Below, piece after piece: positions 54,916 through 64,000 of a stretch of 64,000 bases of DNA. Origin of the DNA: Paralithodes platypus (Eukaryota; Arthropoda; Malacostraca; Decapoda; Lithodidae); contig CM064501.1 of the NCBI GenBank assembly GCA_032716605.1, positions 19,572,687 to 19,636,686 on the forward strand. The letters run 5' to 3'. Both the position numbers and the translations under genes were made by a program. A model generated the notes under the pieces. The model was given only the letters and a program-made list of their open reading frames with translations. It searched no databases and had not been told where the DNA came from. Position 1 is the stretch's first letter. Every line of letters starts with the position of its first letter.

Positions 54916-56055
54916 CTAGTATAACCCGTCTGCTCGTCTCTTCGCCATCTGGTCTATGATGCTGTTGCTGGCAGCGCAGAGGTGGTAATGTGGCAGCTTG
55001 GCTTGATCGGGTATTATCCGTAGGAATTTATCTATTTGGTTCTTGAAACGTTCAAGGTTATGTTCCGTCGAGTCACGCAGGTGTCTGGGCAGTGCATTGA
55101 AAAGGAGTGGCCCTCTTATAGCAAAAGCATTTTCTTTGAGCGTCTTGACTCTTGTACTTGCTCTGGGGTATATCCTTTCAATATGGCAGAGCCGACCCCG
55201 TCGTTGGTGAATGCTAAACCGTATATTCAAGTTATTTACAGATTTTTCGGTCAATATTTTGTAGATGTATAATATATCGTACCTTTCTCTATGCCTTTCT
55301 AGTGAGTAAAGGTCGAGTTCACGTAACCTTGCCCAGTAGTCTAAATGTCGGACGTCAGATATTCTATCGGTGAAAGATCGTTGTACTGTTTCAAGTGACT
55401 GCTTCTCTCCTGCTCGCCACGGACTCCACAGCTGACAACAATACTCTAGCAATGGTATTGCGAGTGACTTGTATAACATCAGCATAGGAAGCCTTTCACG
55501 TGTCCGGAAAGTGCGAAGGATCCAGCCAGCCTGGCTTCGTGCCTTCTTTACCACATTTTGTATATGTTGGGTAAAGTTTCCGTCACAACTGAGGGTAATT
55601 TCTAGGTCTCTTATATACTCCTTGGTGTCTATATGTGAACCGTCCGGTGCTGCAAACGTGTGTGCATTGTAGTTGATTCCCCCTGAACTGTATTGTATAT
55701 GCTCAAATTTGTTGTCGTTGAAGGACATGTTATTATGCTCTGCCCACGAGTAAAGTGATGCCAGATCAGTTTGTAATTTTTCGGCATCAGATACTGAAGA
55801 AACTTCCTTCAGTACCCTGGTGTCATCGGCAAAAGAAGCTACAGACGAGTGTAAGATGTGTCTGTTAATGTCGGAGATGTGGATCAGAAATAGCAGAGGT
55901 CCAAGGACCGATCCCTGTGGCATCCCACTGTTGACCACCGACGGCCGAGACACTGCACCGCTAGCCGCTACACACTGCTCCCTGTCAGTAAGAAACGAGT
56001 GCAGCCACATCCCGAGCTTTCCAGTAATGCCCATTTGTCTTATCTTGTGTAACAA
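54916..56055 (-). CDS. Reverse transcriptase of LINE-5 (C-terminal part)
   Basis: 380 open codons. Contains SGMPQGSVLGPLLFLIHISDI, the catalytic ASFADDTRV, LYSWAEHNNMSFN, LLEYCCQLWSPWRAGEK and ERYDILYIYKIL. The upstream palm (AFD motif) is lost by truncation. Superficially CR1/L2-like; clade not certain. Confidence 0.85.
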   Translation of the reverse strand: MLHKIRQMGITGKLGMWLHSFLTDREQCVAASGAVSRPSVVNSGMPQGSVLGPLLFLIHISDINRHILHSSVASFADDTRVLKEVSSVSDAEKLQTDLASLYSWAEHNNMSFNDNKFEHIQYSSGGINYNAHTFAAPDGSHIDTKEYIRDLEITLSCDGNFTQHIQNVVKKARSQAGWILRTFRTRERLPMLMLYKSLAIPLLEYCCQLWSPWRAGEKQSLETVQRSFTDRISDVRHLDYWARLRELDLYSLERHRERYDILYIYKILTEKSVNNLNIRFSIHQRRGRLCHIERIYPRASTRVKTLKENAFAIRGPLLFNALPRHLRDSTEHNLERFKNQIDKFLRIIPDQAKLPHYHLCAASNSIIDQMAKRRADGLY

Positions 56056-56216
56056 GATGAGATGGCATGGTCATGAGATGTCCTGATACCGTCCTCTTTA
56101 CCTAATTTAATTATATCTCCGGCAACGACCACGGCTACCGGCATTACAGTGCCAGCCTCTATGACTACCATGAATGTTTGAGTAATTTGTGATATCACTC
56201 CTCCCCCATTAGATAA

Positions 56217-56527
56217 TAGTGGGGCAGATAACTGGAATAATCGTTCATTTCTGGAAACAAGCACCAAAATTGGCACACATACTCCTTGGGGATTGCTCTT
56301 TTGATAAAACCCGTTAGCCACCTAAAAATTCAAGATGGCGGCCATTTTTCAAGATGACCGCCATTGAATATACAGAAACATTGCATTTCGCAATAAAATC
56401 GCAAAGACTTGTCCTATTTGAATGATCTTGGTGTCAAATCATACATTTTTCACTATGTAGAATCCGAATTTGGAACCATGGACTTGCTCACTAGCTTCCT
56501 TGTACCATAATATCAGTCCCGGAATCA
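56217..56527. repeat. Left terminal inverted repeat of the DNA transposon
   Basis: Contains CAAGATGGCGGCCAT (56331-56345), identical to the YY1/Pho-type consensus AAGATGGCGGC, followed by a near inverted copy CAAGATGACCGCCAT. Confidence 0.9.
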
Positions 56528-56660
56528 TAATTAGGGTAAAAAGTGCCCATATCATAGGCACCATCAGTCCGATATATTATTGGATGTAAATGTAGGAAGT
56601 AGGCCTATACTTGTTTGTCACTTATTGTCTTGCTTCCTGGATGAGTATACTACAACGCTT

Positions 56661-59026
56661 CTAAACCTCGCATCTGCAGCTGCACAGTGCCGTGCAGGTC
56701 AGACCAAAGCAGTAGCATTTGCATCGACCGCAGCATTCCGACTTGAATCCACACTTGGTCAGCTGCTGGCAACTCTCTGCAATGGGTGGGAGCTCTGTCC
56801 AAACGATCTGCCACAGATCTCCTTTCTTGGTCCAGCCCCAGTTGGCAGGAGTCTGCGTTTCTGGTTGACGTACTGTTGACTGACTCCAGATGCAGCCCGC
56901 CTGGTAGGCAGCACGCTTCACATGCTGCTTCAGTGCTGCTCGGGTTGGAGGAATGGCTTCGTACGGCCTCTGTCCAACCACTGTCCTGGAGTAGAGTTCC
57001 AATGGACTTCAGTGCCGCCATCTCAATATGCAAGCCTCCGAACATTATGACGAACTTGTCCTCACCGTAGATTTCAGGCCAGTGCCACTGGATCTGCTTG
57101 GCTACTGCATATATTGGCTGGTCAGCAGCAATGACTGGCACCTGACCGGGGTTCAGAAATGCCACTATCTCCTTGATCTTGTCCATCACATGCTTGACTG
57201 TAGCAACCGAGTGGGCCTGATCTCGCAGCAGAGGCAAAAGTGATGTAATGCTGACCTCAAATGGCTTTCCTCTCTTCTGTGAAGCATGGTGGGCTGACCA
57301 AGTCACATCCACTGGCCCATCTGTCACAGTGACCTTCTCCAGCCACTCATACTCCATTGCCAGTTGTGGCCTCAGCAGACTGGTGTCTGGGTGTGTCACA
57401 CCACTCTGGGGAGGACAGGGTTTCTTCTTGGTGAAGAAGGTGGGCCGGACATTGGTGAAGGAGTCTGGAAGTTCTGGAACTGTCTTCACTTTCTCCTCTC
57501 CAAACTTCAGCTGTCCACGCTCTTCACCTTTGTCTTCTTTGGTTGGGTGCTGGAAAACAGAGACGCTGGTTCCATGGAAAGAAGTGGTCGCTGTCGTTGC
57601 AGTGGAATTGTGGTCTATGTTGTCCATGGCTGATGTGGTGAACAGCGCTTTTCGCAGAACTGGTGGACAGACCACCCCATCCTCCACGTACTTGCTGACT
57701 GTTGCATCTCCCAGCTGTGCAGATATCTGTAGCACCCTGTCGTATGAAATGCTGATGCCATGCTCGTTAAGCATTTCCACCAACTTTCTCTTTCTGGTTT
57801 TTGTGTAGACGGACATCCCCATGTAAACAGGGAATGGGATCTCTCTGTCTTTGGAGTGTCTGTGAGTTGCTGCTCCTTCTTTGTACCTTGCGTAGAAGTT
57901 GTACTGAAGCAGCTGAGCAATTGCTAGATCTGTCTTTGATCTGAGTTGAGATTTGATGTCCGCTCCGTGTTCAAGCATGGCCACAAACTGAAGAAGAGTG
58001 AGTGGAATGGCCTGCTCGATGCACCCCTCATGGAAGGTTCCATCAAATGTGGACTTGTGGTCCAGCATATGTCTTCGCAAGATGTTAGCTGCTATGCCAA
58101 GGATAATAGCTTCACTATAATAGTCAGAGGCTTCTGACAAGACAAAGCCCACATCTTTCTGGAAAGCCAGAAGAACATCCCTTCCCTGTTTGTGCACTTC
58201 CAACTCAGGTATTTCTGACAGCAGTTTTTCCTTCAGTCTTGTGGAGTTGACAGCAGGTGCATCAACACCCAGCTGTTCCAGGCGCTGGGCATACAGGTGA
58301 ACTATGTCTGCAAGTCGGAAGACTGCAGGACCCTCGCCAGATCTGGTGGTCTCCACTAGATATGTGACTAGCTCTGAGAATGCCTGTGGGTGGGCATCCT
58401 CTTCGGGTGCACGTTCCTGTTCCAGTCTCTTGGTGGCTCTGAGGTACGTCCTCTCTCTATTGTACAGGTCTGTCCAGCATGCAAAATGGTAATTGAGCTC
58501 CTGTGCAATAGCATCTCCACCGCTGAGTCTTGCAAGAAGTTTTCCGTCATTTAAAGTTTGGGCACATTCATTAAGTCTGTTATTGAGGTTCATCGTCATA
58601 ACTTGTCTGAGTTCAGAGGATGGGGCTTCTTTGTCACATATGAAACACGTTTGGCCTTCAAGGCTGGTTCTACGCAGCTTGGTCTGGCATTCTACTGGCT
58701 GAGCACTCTCTGCTCTTCTTTTTCTGGCTCTCTCCAGTTTCGTGTTGTTGAACATAAGGCGACAACTTTGGTGATACTGCGCCTTGTTCCTCCTCAGAGT
58801 TTCTTCAATGCCACCACCATCATCAAGTCTGGCTGGATCCAGAACAATAGGCATCTCATTAATTGCGTGAAAGAGGGGAATAGTAGTCGCAATCATAGTG
58901 TAGCCATCATGTTCTTGTGGTTGTTGTGGATGGTGACTTGAGCTCTTCACTCTTCTTCTTCTGGCAAAGACAACACTTGCCCCAGTCAGTCCGAAATTTA
59001 GACGGTCCTGGATCTGTATTTGCCAT
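56661..59026 (-). pseudogene. Candidate transposase of an uncharacterised metazoan family, broken
   Basis: The probable start is the ATG at 59026-59024 (MANTDPGPSKFRTDWGKCCLCQ), giving an N-terminal Cys pair; a frameshift near 58910 then leads into the 760-codon main frame. A second Cys pair (QTCFICDKEA) and a YHQSCRLMFNNTK stretch suggest an N-terminal zinc-binding region. Candidate catalytic acids of an RNase H-like fold are in DNIDHNSTATTATTSFHG, AADQPIYAVAKQIQW and FGGLHIEMAALKSIG. Just after QDSGWTEA the frame is lost and the text jumps to a Cys-rich C-terminus (LLKCG/KCGFKSECCGRCKCYCFGL) in another frame, so a middle segment appears deleted. Relatives, as I recall, are multicopy and annotated only as uncharacterised proteins. 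Confidence 0.6.
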
Positions 59027-59039
59027 CTTGGTGAATACA

Positions 59040-59180
59040 GTATGATAATTATCTGTAACAAAGATATAATAGATAACAGATAATCACAGTATATAACAGA
59101 TAATCACAGTATGATATAACACAGTATGTTATATGATAACAAATATAACAGATAATCACAGTATGATAATTATCTGTATT
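59040..59180. repeat. Subterminal tandem motif in the DNA transposon
   Basis: Repeated ACAGATAATCACAGTAT and ATGATAATTATCTGTA units upstream of the transposase start; AT-rich, possibly protein-binding. 59181-59830 shows nothing else apart from a C-run near 59680. Confidence 0.6.
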
Positions 59181-59830
59181 CAGTGAATCAAGGCCGAGGG
59201 GTTATCCTTTTACCACCTTGATCACAATCATGCACAATAAGGTATGGGATACGACTAGGTTCGGGAATAAAAATATATGACCTACACCTAGCCCGATCGT
59301 TCATCCAGTATCATTTAAGTCCCGTGCGATCTGTACACCATCCAGGTAACTACATGCAAAGCAATGTAAAGCCCCGTTACCCTTGGCTCGGCTCTCCCGC
59401 GCTGGCACACCCTGTCAATTCAGGCGCGGCTATCTAACTAAACATCTATGTTAAACTACATATAATATACAGTAGCTAACTGATGCGGGGCTTATTAGAC
59501 AGCATTTGGGACACTAAACTAATTATTTAGCTGCACTAAACTAATTATTCAGCTGATACTGAACCCCATGCTGAGTTTCACAGCAGCGGTGCCACCAGTG
59601 TGCCCTGGCTGTGCATTGACATCCGCTCTGTTGAGCTACTACTCTACACCTTCCGCTGCAAGTCTCTCAACGTCCCCCCCCCCCCCAACTGCATCGTGTC
59701 ATGTCCAGTTTGGAAGCCTTGTACAGGAAGATGCTACACATACTAAACCTCTAACACTACTACGATATACACTACCATGCATTTTAGCCGACTCAGACGT
59801 AACATGAACCTCTAATTTAGCTGAATATTA

Positions 59831-60148
59831 GGATTCCGGGACTGTTATTATGGTACAAGGAAGCTAGTGAGTAAGTCCATGGTTCCTAATTCGGATTCTA
59901 CATAGTGAAAAATTTATGATTTGACACCAAGATCATTCAAATAGGACAAGTCTTTGCGATTTTATTGCGAAATGCAATATTTCTGTATATTCAATGGCGG
60001 CCATCTTGAAAAATGGCCGCCATCTTGAATTTTTAGGTGGCTAACGGGTTTTATCAAAAGAGCAATCCCCAAGGAGTGTGTGCCAAATTTGGTGCTTGTT
60101 TCCGGAAATGAACGATTCTCCTGAAATTTGCAGTTATCTGCTCCACTA
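59831..60148. repeat. Right terminal inverted repeat of the DNA transposon
   Basis: Reverse complement of 56217-56527. The YY1/Pho-type motif (as GCCGCCATCTTG) is at 60016-60027. Confidence 0.9.
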
Positions 60149-61431
60149 TAAGGCCCCACAGCGGAAAGGCCCTATGCCTCTCCTCTACGGGCCAGATTGT
60201 TCTTGGATTCAGGTACAACCATTGAGACCACACCTAGCACAACCTACTATTTCAGGGGATCTACCGGTTCCTAGTGAGTGGACTATTGAAATTAACAAGA
60301 GTAGGAAACTCAGAGATAAGGATGAGGTATGGAGATTACTGGACGTTTCTATTAAGGCCATACCTAGTACATATAATGCTGACTTCTTTGTGTTTTCAGC
60401 TGCCCCGGCAGTACCGCCAGCCTCATCTGCACGACTCTTTGCAGACTGGTCCAAAGCTGATTGCGTTAATGATATCAAAGCTTTGAATGCACTCACGCCG
60501 GAACTGGCTACTGTTCCGGTACTAGATCAGTCACATACACCAGTTCTGCAGATGGGGCGGGTAGGTCTAGGCCCTTGGATAGACTGGGAATCAGAGGCAC
60601 AGGTATTTGCTTCTACCATTACATCTAAATCCTCCCATCAGGTCCCTCAAGAAACACATGCTTGGTTCTCGTTACCTGTAAATAAGGCAGAGGGGGTGCC
60701 GCCGGCCTTGATCGCTTTCTTGGCGGCACCCAAACTGGCACTTCACCAATTAGATGACCCCTTTTGTACCCCACCCCCAGCCAATCTGGATAGAGACTTT
60801 AAGTTGAGGAACAAAGCTTTCAGATTGTTTTCCCAATACCTTGTCTGTCACCAGGTTACTGTCTCCCTCGCTAGAACTATTTCGGCCATCGCAGACCAAA
60901 ATGTTAGAAAAGCCACAGAACTGTCACATAGGATTTTATTACAGAATTCCATACAATCCCTGGGTGACATTCGAATAGCAATCATGGAGGCGGTTAGGGC
61001 CCGCCAGGATCTAAGGGTGTATTTAGTGAAGAAGTTACCGGAAGATATTGGTCGCCGGGTAACTCTCTCCCCAGTCTTAACGGCCTCCCTCCTCAATTCA
61101 GAGATGTGGAGTGTAGTTTTCAATATGGTAGATGGGTGGAAGCAGATTACCTCCCAAGCTAAGAGAGAACCATTTAAGAAACCTTTCAGTAAGCCCAAAA
61201 GCGGCAGCAAGTCACATCCCCGCAGGTTAAACAGTCCTTTCGGGATCCCAGGCCTCCTCCACAGCAAGGAGGTAATCAGCACAAGCCCAAACAAGGTAAA
61301 TAATCAGGTTATAGAGGTAAGTCGCACCCCAAACCAAATCAGGGACAGACGTCAGCCAAGACTAGCCAACTGTCTGATACCACCCCACCATCCCCTCCAA
61401 AAAACTGGCCAACCAGACTCTCTGTCTCCCA

Positions 61432-63310
61432 GTGCCGTGCTTAGGCATGTCGTATTCCAGAGTTGCTCTACCGGACAGACCCAGTTTGCACACCGGGTCG
61501 TTCCAGGTATGCCGCAGAGCCTGGCCCAAGCAAACTTGGGCCAGAACTATAGTAAGCAAAGGAATCACCTGGCGGTGGATCCGGCGACCTCGACTGCGTC
61601 AGGCGCTAGAACACAACTATGTTTCACAGGAGGTGGAGGCCCTGGTCCAGGAAATGATCTCAAAGAAGGTCATTGTCCCGGTAGAACCAACTTGCCCAGT
61701 ATTCACCTCCAGACTTTTCTTAGTGCCAAAGAGGGACAGTGTGCAGATGCGACCAGTAGTGGATCTCTCGCGTCTGAACACTTACATCATAAATTCACCC
61801 TTCAGGATGCTTACAGTACACCAAATCAGGCTTACGCTTCCGCCGCAGGGTTGGATGTGCTCATTAGACCTCAAAGACGCCTATTGGCATGTCCCTATCA
61901 ACAAAAGGTCTCAAAAGTTCCTCGCCTTGTGGATCAGGCAAGAGACTTATGTCTTTCAGAAGCTGCCTTTCGGTTTAAACCTGGCACCGAGAATTTTCAC
62001 AAAATTAGTCCGGCAAGCCCTTCTGCCATTGTTGGCCCAGGGAATAATGGTGTTGTGGTATCTAGACGACTGGCTAGTGGTGGCGGAGTCAGAAGAGTTA
62101 TGTCACAATCATGTCAACCAAGTAATCAATCATGTACAAACCCTAGGGTTCAAGGTAAACTTGGCAAAGTCTTTCCTTGTGCCCACAAGAAAAATTCAGT
62201 GGATAGGGCTGGTCAGGGATACTGCCAATCTAACTCTTACACAGAGTGTGGACAATCGCAACAGATTTCGCAGGAAACTGTTTCGTTTTCTCCACAGTTT
62301 GAATATGACAAGGAAGACGTGGGGGTCCCTGGTTGGCTCACTCAACTGGATCCAATTAACTGTGAAGTTGGGCCGGTTGAAAGTAAAGAGATTAATTCTG
62401 GAAGGCAACAAAGTTTTTCCCCTCTCGCCGGAGAGGAAATTATGGCCAATTCCTCCATTAATTCACGACTTACTGTCGATCTGGGCGAAGACCGAAACAC
62501 TGTACTCTGTAACAACATGGGTTTCTCCTCCTCCTTCGGTATGGGTAGACACAGACGCTTCAGGAACACTAGGTTGGGGGTATCAGTCCAATCTAGGCCA
62601 TCAAGGGCAAGGCACTTGGGCCCAGAACAAATTATTTCACATCAACAAGCAAGAGCTTCTAGTTCCTCTATTTTTTCTCCAAGCTCACGGCTCGTCATTG
62701 CAAGGACAGTCGATCGCGTTTCGGATGGACAACTTAATTGCAGTCCATTGCATTCAGAAACAAGATTCAGTGAGGTCTCGAGCATTGCTAGTAGTGTCAG
62801 AACAGATTTTTGCTCTAGCCGAATCGCTGAACATTCATCTGCATGCATAATATCTCCCAGGCGTGTCGAACGTCTGGGCAGAGCACTCTAGTAGAATGGG
62901 CTCTCAAACAAACTGTCTTCGACAAGATGATTGCCAAGCCTTACCGCTCACAAGTGGACCTATTCGCATCCGAGGAGAATCACAAGCTCCCTCTCTTCCT
63001 TACCTGCCAGGGGGGACCAGATGTGTTACTGGAGGACTGGAACAAATGGAATTCAATTTATCTATTTCCTCCATCAGATTCTTCTCTAATGTGCAGAGTA
63101 GTTCACAAACTACGAGGTTACCGGGGCTTAGTCTCGATGATCGCGCCGTTATGGCCGGCTCAGGTGTGGTACCACCAGTTGCGAGAATGTCGCTCCCGGT
63201 CTCCGCATTCCACTTGGAGAAAATTGGCAACCTTCAGACCTCGCGAAATTTTACCTTCTGGACATTTACAATGCAAAATGGCTAGCTCAGTATGGGGAAA
63301 GTGTCACTAG
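61432..63310 (+). pseudogene. Reverse transcriptase-RNase H of DIRS copy E
   Basis: 472 open codons from 61432 with FLVPKRDSVQMRPVVDL, MCSLDLKDAYWHVPINKR, KLPFGLNLAPR, the catalytic VLWYLDDWLVV, then RNase H: VWVDTDASGTLGWGY, NKQELLVPLFFLQ and FRMDNLIAVHCI. A TCA-to-TAA type nonsense change follows HLHA at 62850, and about 20 bases are missing near 62880 between CAGA repeats. The RNase H tail (SQVDLFASEENHKLPLF) continues in another frame to 63310. Upstream, TGG stands at the point where copy B has its TGA. Confidence 0.85.
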
Positions 63311-64000
63311 TAAATTTATGAATCAATATACTATATCTACCAGGAGACAATATCAATCGCATTGGAAAACGTTTACAACCTGGATTGCAGAGTCAGGGCA
63401 AAACGATGCCTCAGGAGCCCTGATCTTCAAATACCTAGATAATCTATTTGAGCAGAAGCACTTTTCCGTTGTTACTTTATCTGCCATCAGAACTCCTTTC
63501 TTTGATCTCACTGGTCTCTCGATACTGCAGGCGGAGGAGAAAGGGTTTATGAGGGCGTGTTTCAAGCTACGCCCACCACCACGTCAGCTCATGCCCACCT
63601 GGTCGCTAGATAAGGCCTTATCTTGGCTTCAATCGCGCAAATATAATAATGCGCCGGATTTTGATTCACTTTTAAAGAAGGCTGTGTTCCTGATGGCTTT
63701 AGCTACAGGAAATCGGGTCTCTGAGCTGGCGGCGATGAGCAACGAACCTAATTGCCTTAGGTTTGGGAGGCTGCACGATAATGTCCAAATCGCGCCGTCT
63801 CCTACATTTATTGCAAAGAATGAGCACTCTGATCATATTTTCTCAGAGTTTTCTGTTCCGGCGTTAAAACGCGAACACACACATCATATTTTATGCCCAG
63901 TGGAGGCCTTAGCTAAGTTTTTGATGGCAGCTCACCCTCGACAACCAGGTTTTCTGTCTGTGAACCAGGCAGGTAATCGTGTTACTAGAAGAAAATTAGC
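63166..64000 (+). CDS. Tyrosine recombinase of DIRS copy E (partial, open to window end)
   Basis: The frame beginning around ENVAPGLRIPLGENWQPSDLA stays open to the last base (about 275 codons). It shows NQYTISTRRQYQSHWKTF (core-binding helices), RACFKLRPPPRQLMPTWSLDKA, and ALATGNRVSELAAM, whose Arg is the first catalytic residue. The H-x-x-R and Tyr boxes would lie beyond 64000. A frameshift separates it from the upstream overlapping frame near 63165. No start codon is evident; in copies B and D the recombinase frame begins much earlier, over the RT. Confidence 0.8.

Larger units (their letters stand above)
54730..56083 (-). mobile_element. LINE-5: 5'-truncated non-LTR element with (AAT)n tail
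   Basis: The minus-strand coding region ends at 54916, followed by a 3' UTR (with a C-run near 54840) and an (ATT/AAT)n tract at 54731-54775. The 5' end at about 56083 abuts gag of DIRS copy E. Confidence 0.8.
56217..60148. mobile_element. DNA transposon, 3,932 bp, ~310-bp TIRs, TAA target duplication
   Basis: Ends TAGTGGGGCAGATAACTG on the left and, in reverse complement of the right, TAGTGGAGCAGATAACTG. The two TIRs (56217-56527 and 59831-60148) align almost throughout with few differences. TAA at 56214-56216 and 60149-60151 is the target duplication; the surrounding gag reading frame gives the empty site. The interior encodes one broken large protein on the minus strand. The superfamily is unknown to me; a 3-bp TWA target recalls PIF/Harbinger, but the protein does not look like a Harbinger transposase. 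Confidence 0.85.
56085..61431 (+). pseudogene. gag: DIRS Gag, copy E (interrupted by the DNA transposon)
   Basis: The left piece 56085-56213 reads LPNLIISPATTTATG, then TTMNV, a TGA, VICDITPPPLD, matching FTTSNVRVITDVNPPPLDK of copy B. The right piece resumes at 60149 with KAPQRKGPMPLLYGPDCSW and continues through LPVPSEWTIE and LRVYLVKKLPEDIGRRV. Removing the transposon and one TAA restores PLDKAPQ exactly. After about 61300 gag drifts out of frame with RT because of an indel. Confidence 0.85.
56085..64000 (+). mobile_element. DIRS-like retrotransposon copy E, divergent family (runs off window end)
   Basis: Plus strand. Gag, RT, RNase H and recombinase are recognisable. Over RT it looks roughly 80 percent identical in protein to copy B by eye, so it is a separate family. 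The 5' part of gag is missing (it begins at LINE-5) and no ITR lies inside the window. A DNA transposon splits its gag at 56214. Confidence 0.85.

Noticed and set aside
56217..60148. CACTA (EnSpm) element, because the ends read TAGTG/CACTA
   Set aside because: The orientation is reversed (5' TAGTGG, 3' CCACTA), and the encoded protein shows no CACTA-type transposase features that I recognise.

Overview
This window comes from a large, repeat-rich eukaryotic genome, most likely an invertebrate. A decapod crustacean is my best guess, because DIRS1-like retrotransposons are reported as widespread in Decapoda and the non-LTR families look arthropod-like; the sequence itself does not prove the host. 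I found no convincing host gene, tRNA, rRNA or CRISPR. Nearly everything is transposable element, mostly nested, so the useful annotation is the order of insertions and how each copy is broken.

Layout. 1-5351: end of DIRS copy A (minus strand; gag, leader, right inverted repeat), with a SINE-like insertion at 3340-3869. 5352-5697: short tandem host repeat. 5698-14370: complete but broken DIRS copy B (minus). 14371-14762: more of the same host repeat. 14763-17091: 5'-truncated LINE-1 with a long open reverse-transcriptase frame and a poly(A) tail. 17092-17734: 21/18-bp minisatellite. 17735-21370: two pieces of an RTE-like LINE. 21371-24387: poorly explained DNA with an (AT)n tract and an internally deleted DDE-type transposase gene. 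24388-46310: DIRS copy C (plus), split by a TTAA-flanked MITE, by LINE-2 (29341-40990, which itself contains the complete DIRS copy D at 30174-38886) and by a second TTAA-type MITE. 46448-46547: 100-N scaffold gap. 47165-52760: BEL/Pao LTR element (minus) interrupted by LINE-3, with another MITE beside it. 53534-56083: LINE-4 (with a retroposed insertion) and LINE-5. 56085-64000: a divergent DIRS copy E (plus) whose gag is interrupted by a 3.9-kb DNA transposon with 310-bp terminal inverted repeats.

How the DIRS element works, as read from five copies. One frame encodes Gag, reverse transcriptase and RNase H as a fused polyprotein. A second frame, overlapping the RT/RNase H region for about 1.5 kb, leads into a tyrosine recombinase. 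The ends are split inverted repeats, and an internal complementary region next to the 3' end carries the reverse complement of both termini joined through a single T. Copy D in LINE-2, compared with the uninterrupted LINE-1, shows recombination at that one T with no target duplication.

The best candidate for something undescribed is the DNA transposon at 56217-60148. It has a TAA target duplication, confirmed by repair of the gag frame around it, and encodes a large protein of a metazoan family I know only as uncharacterised. A repeated CGCCGG motif and small GCC-loop hairpins in the DIRS elements are further unexplained signals. Sequence quality is uneven: copies B and D differ mostly by single-base indels, and 41000-46440 beside the gap is frameshift-dense, so some breaks there may be sequencing errors.
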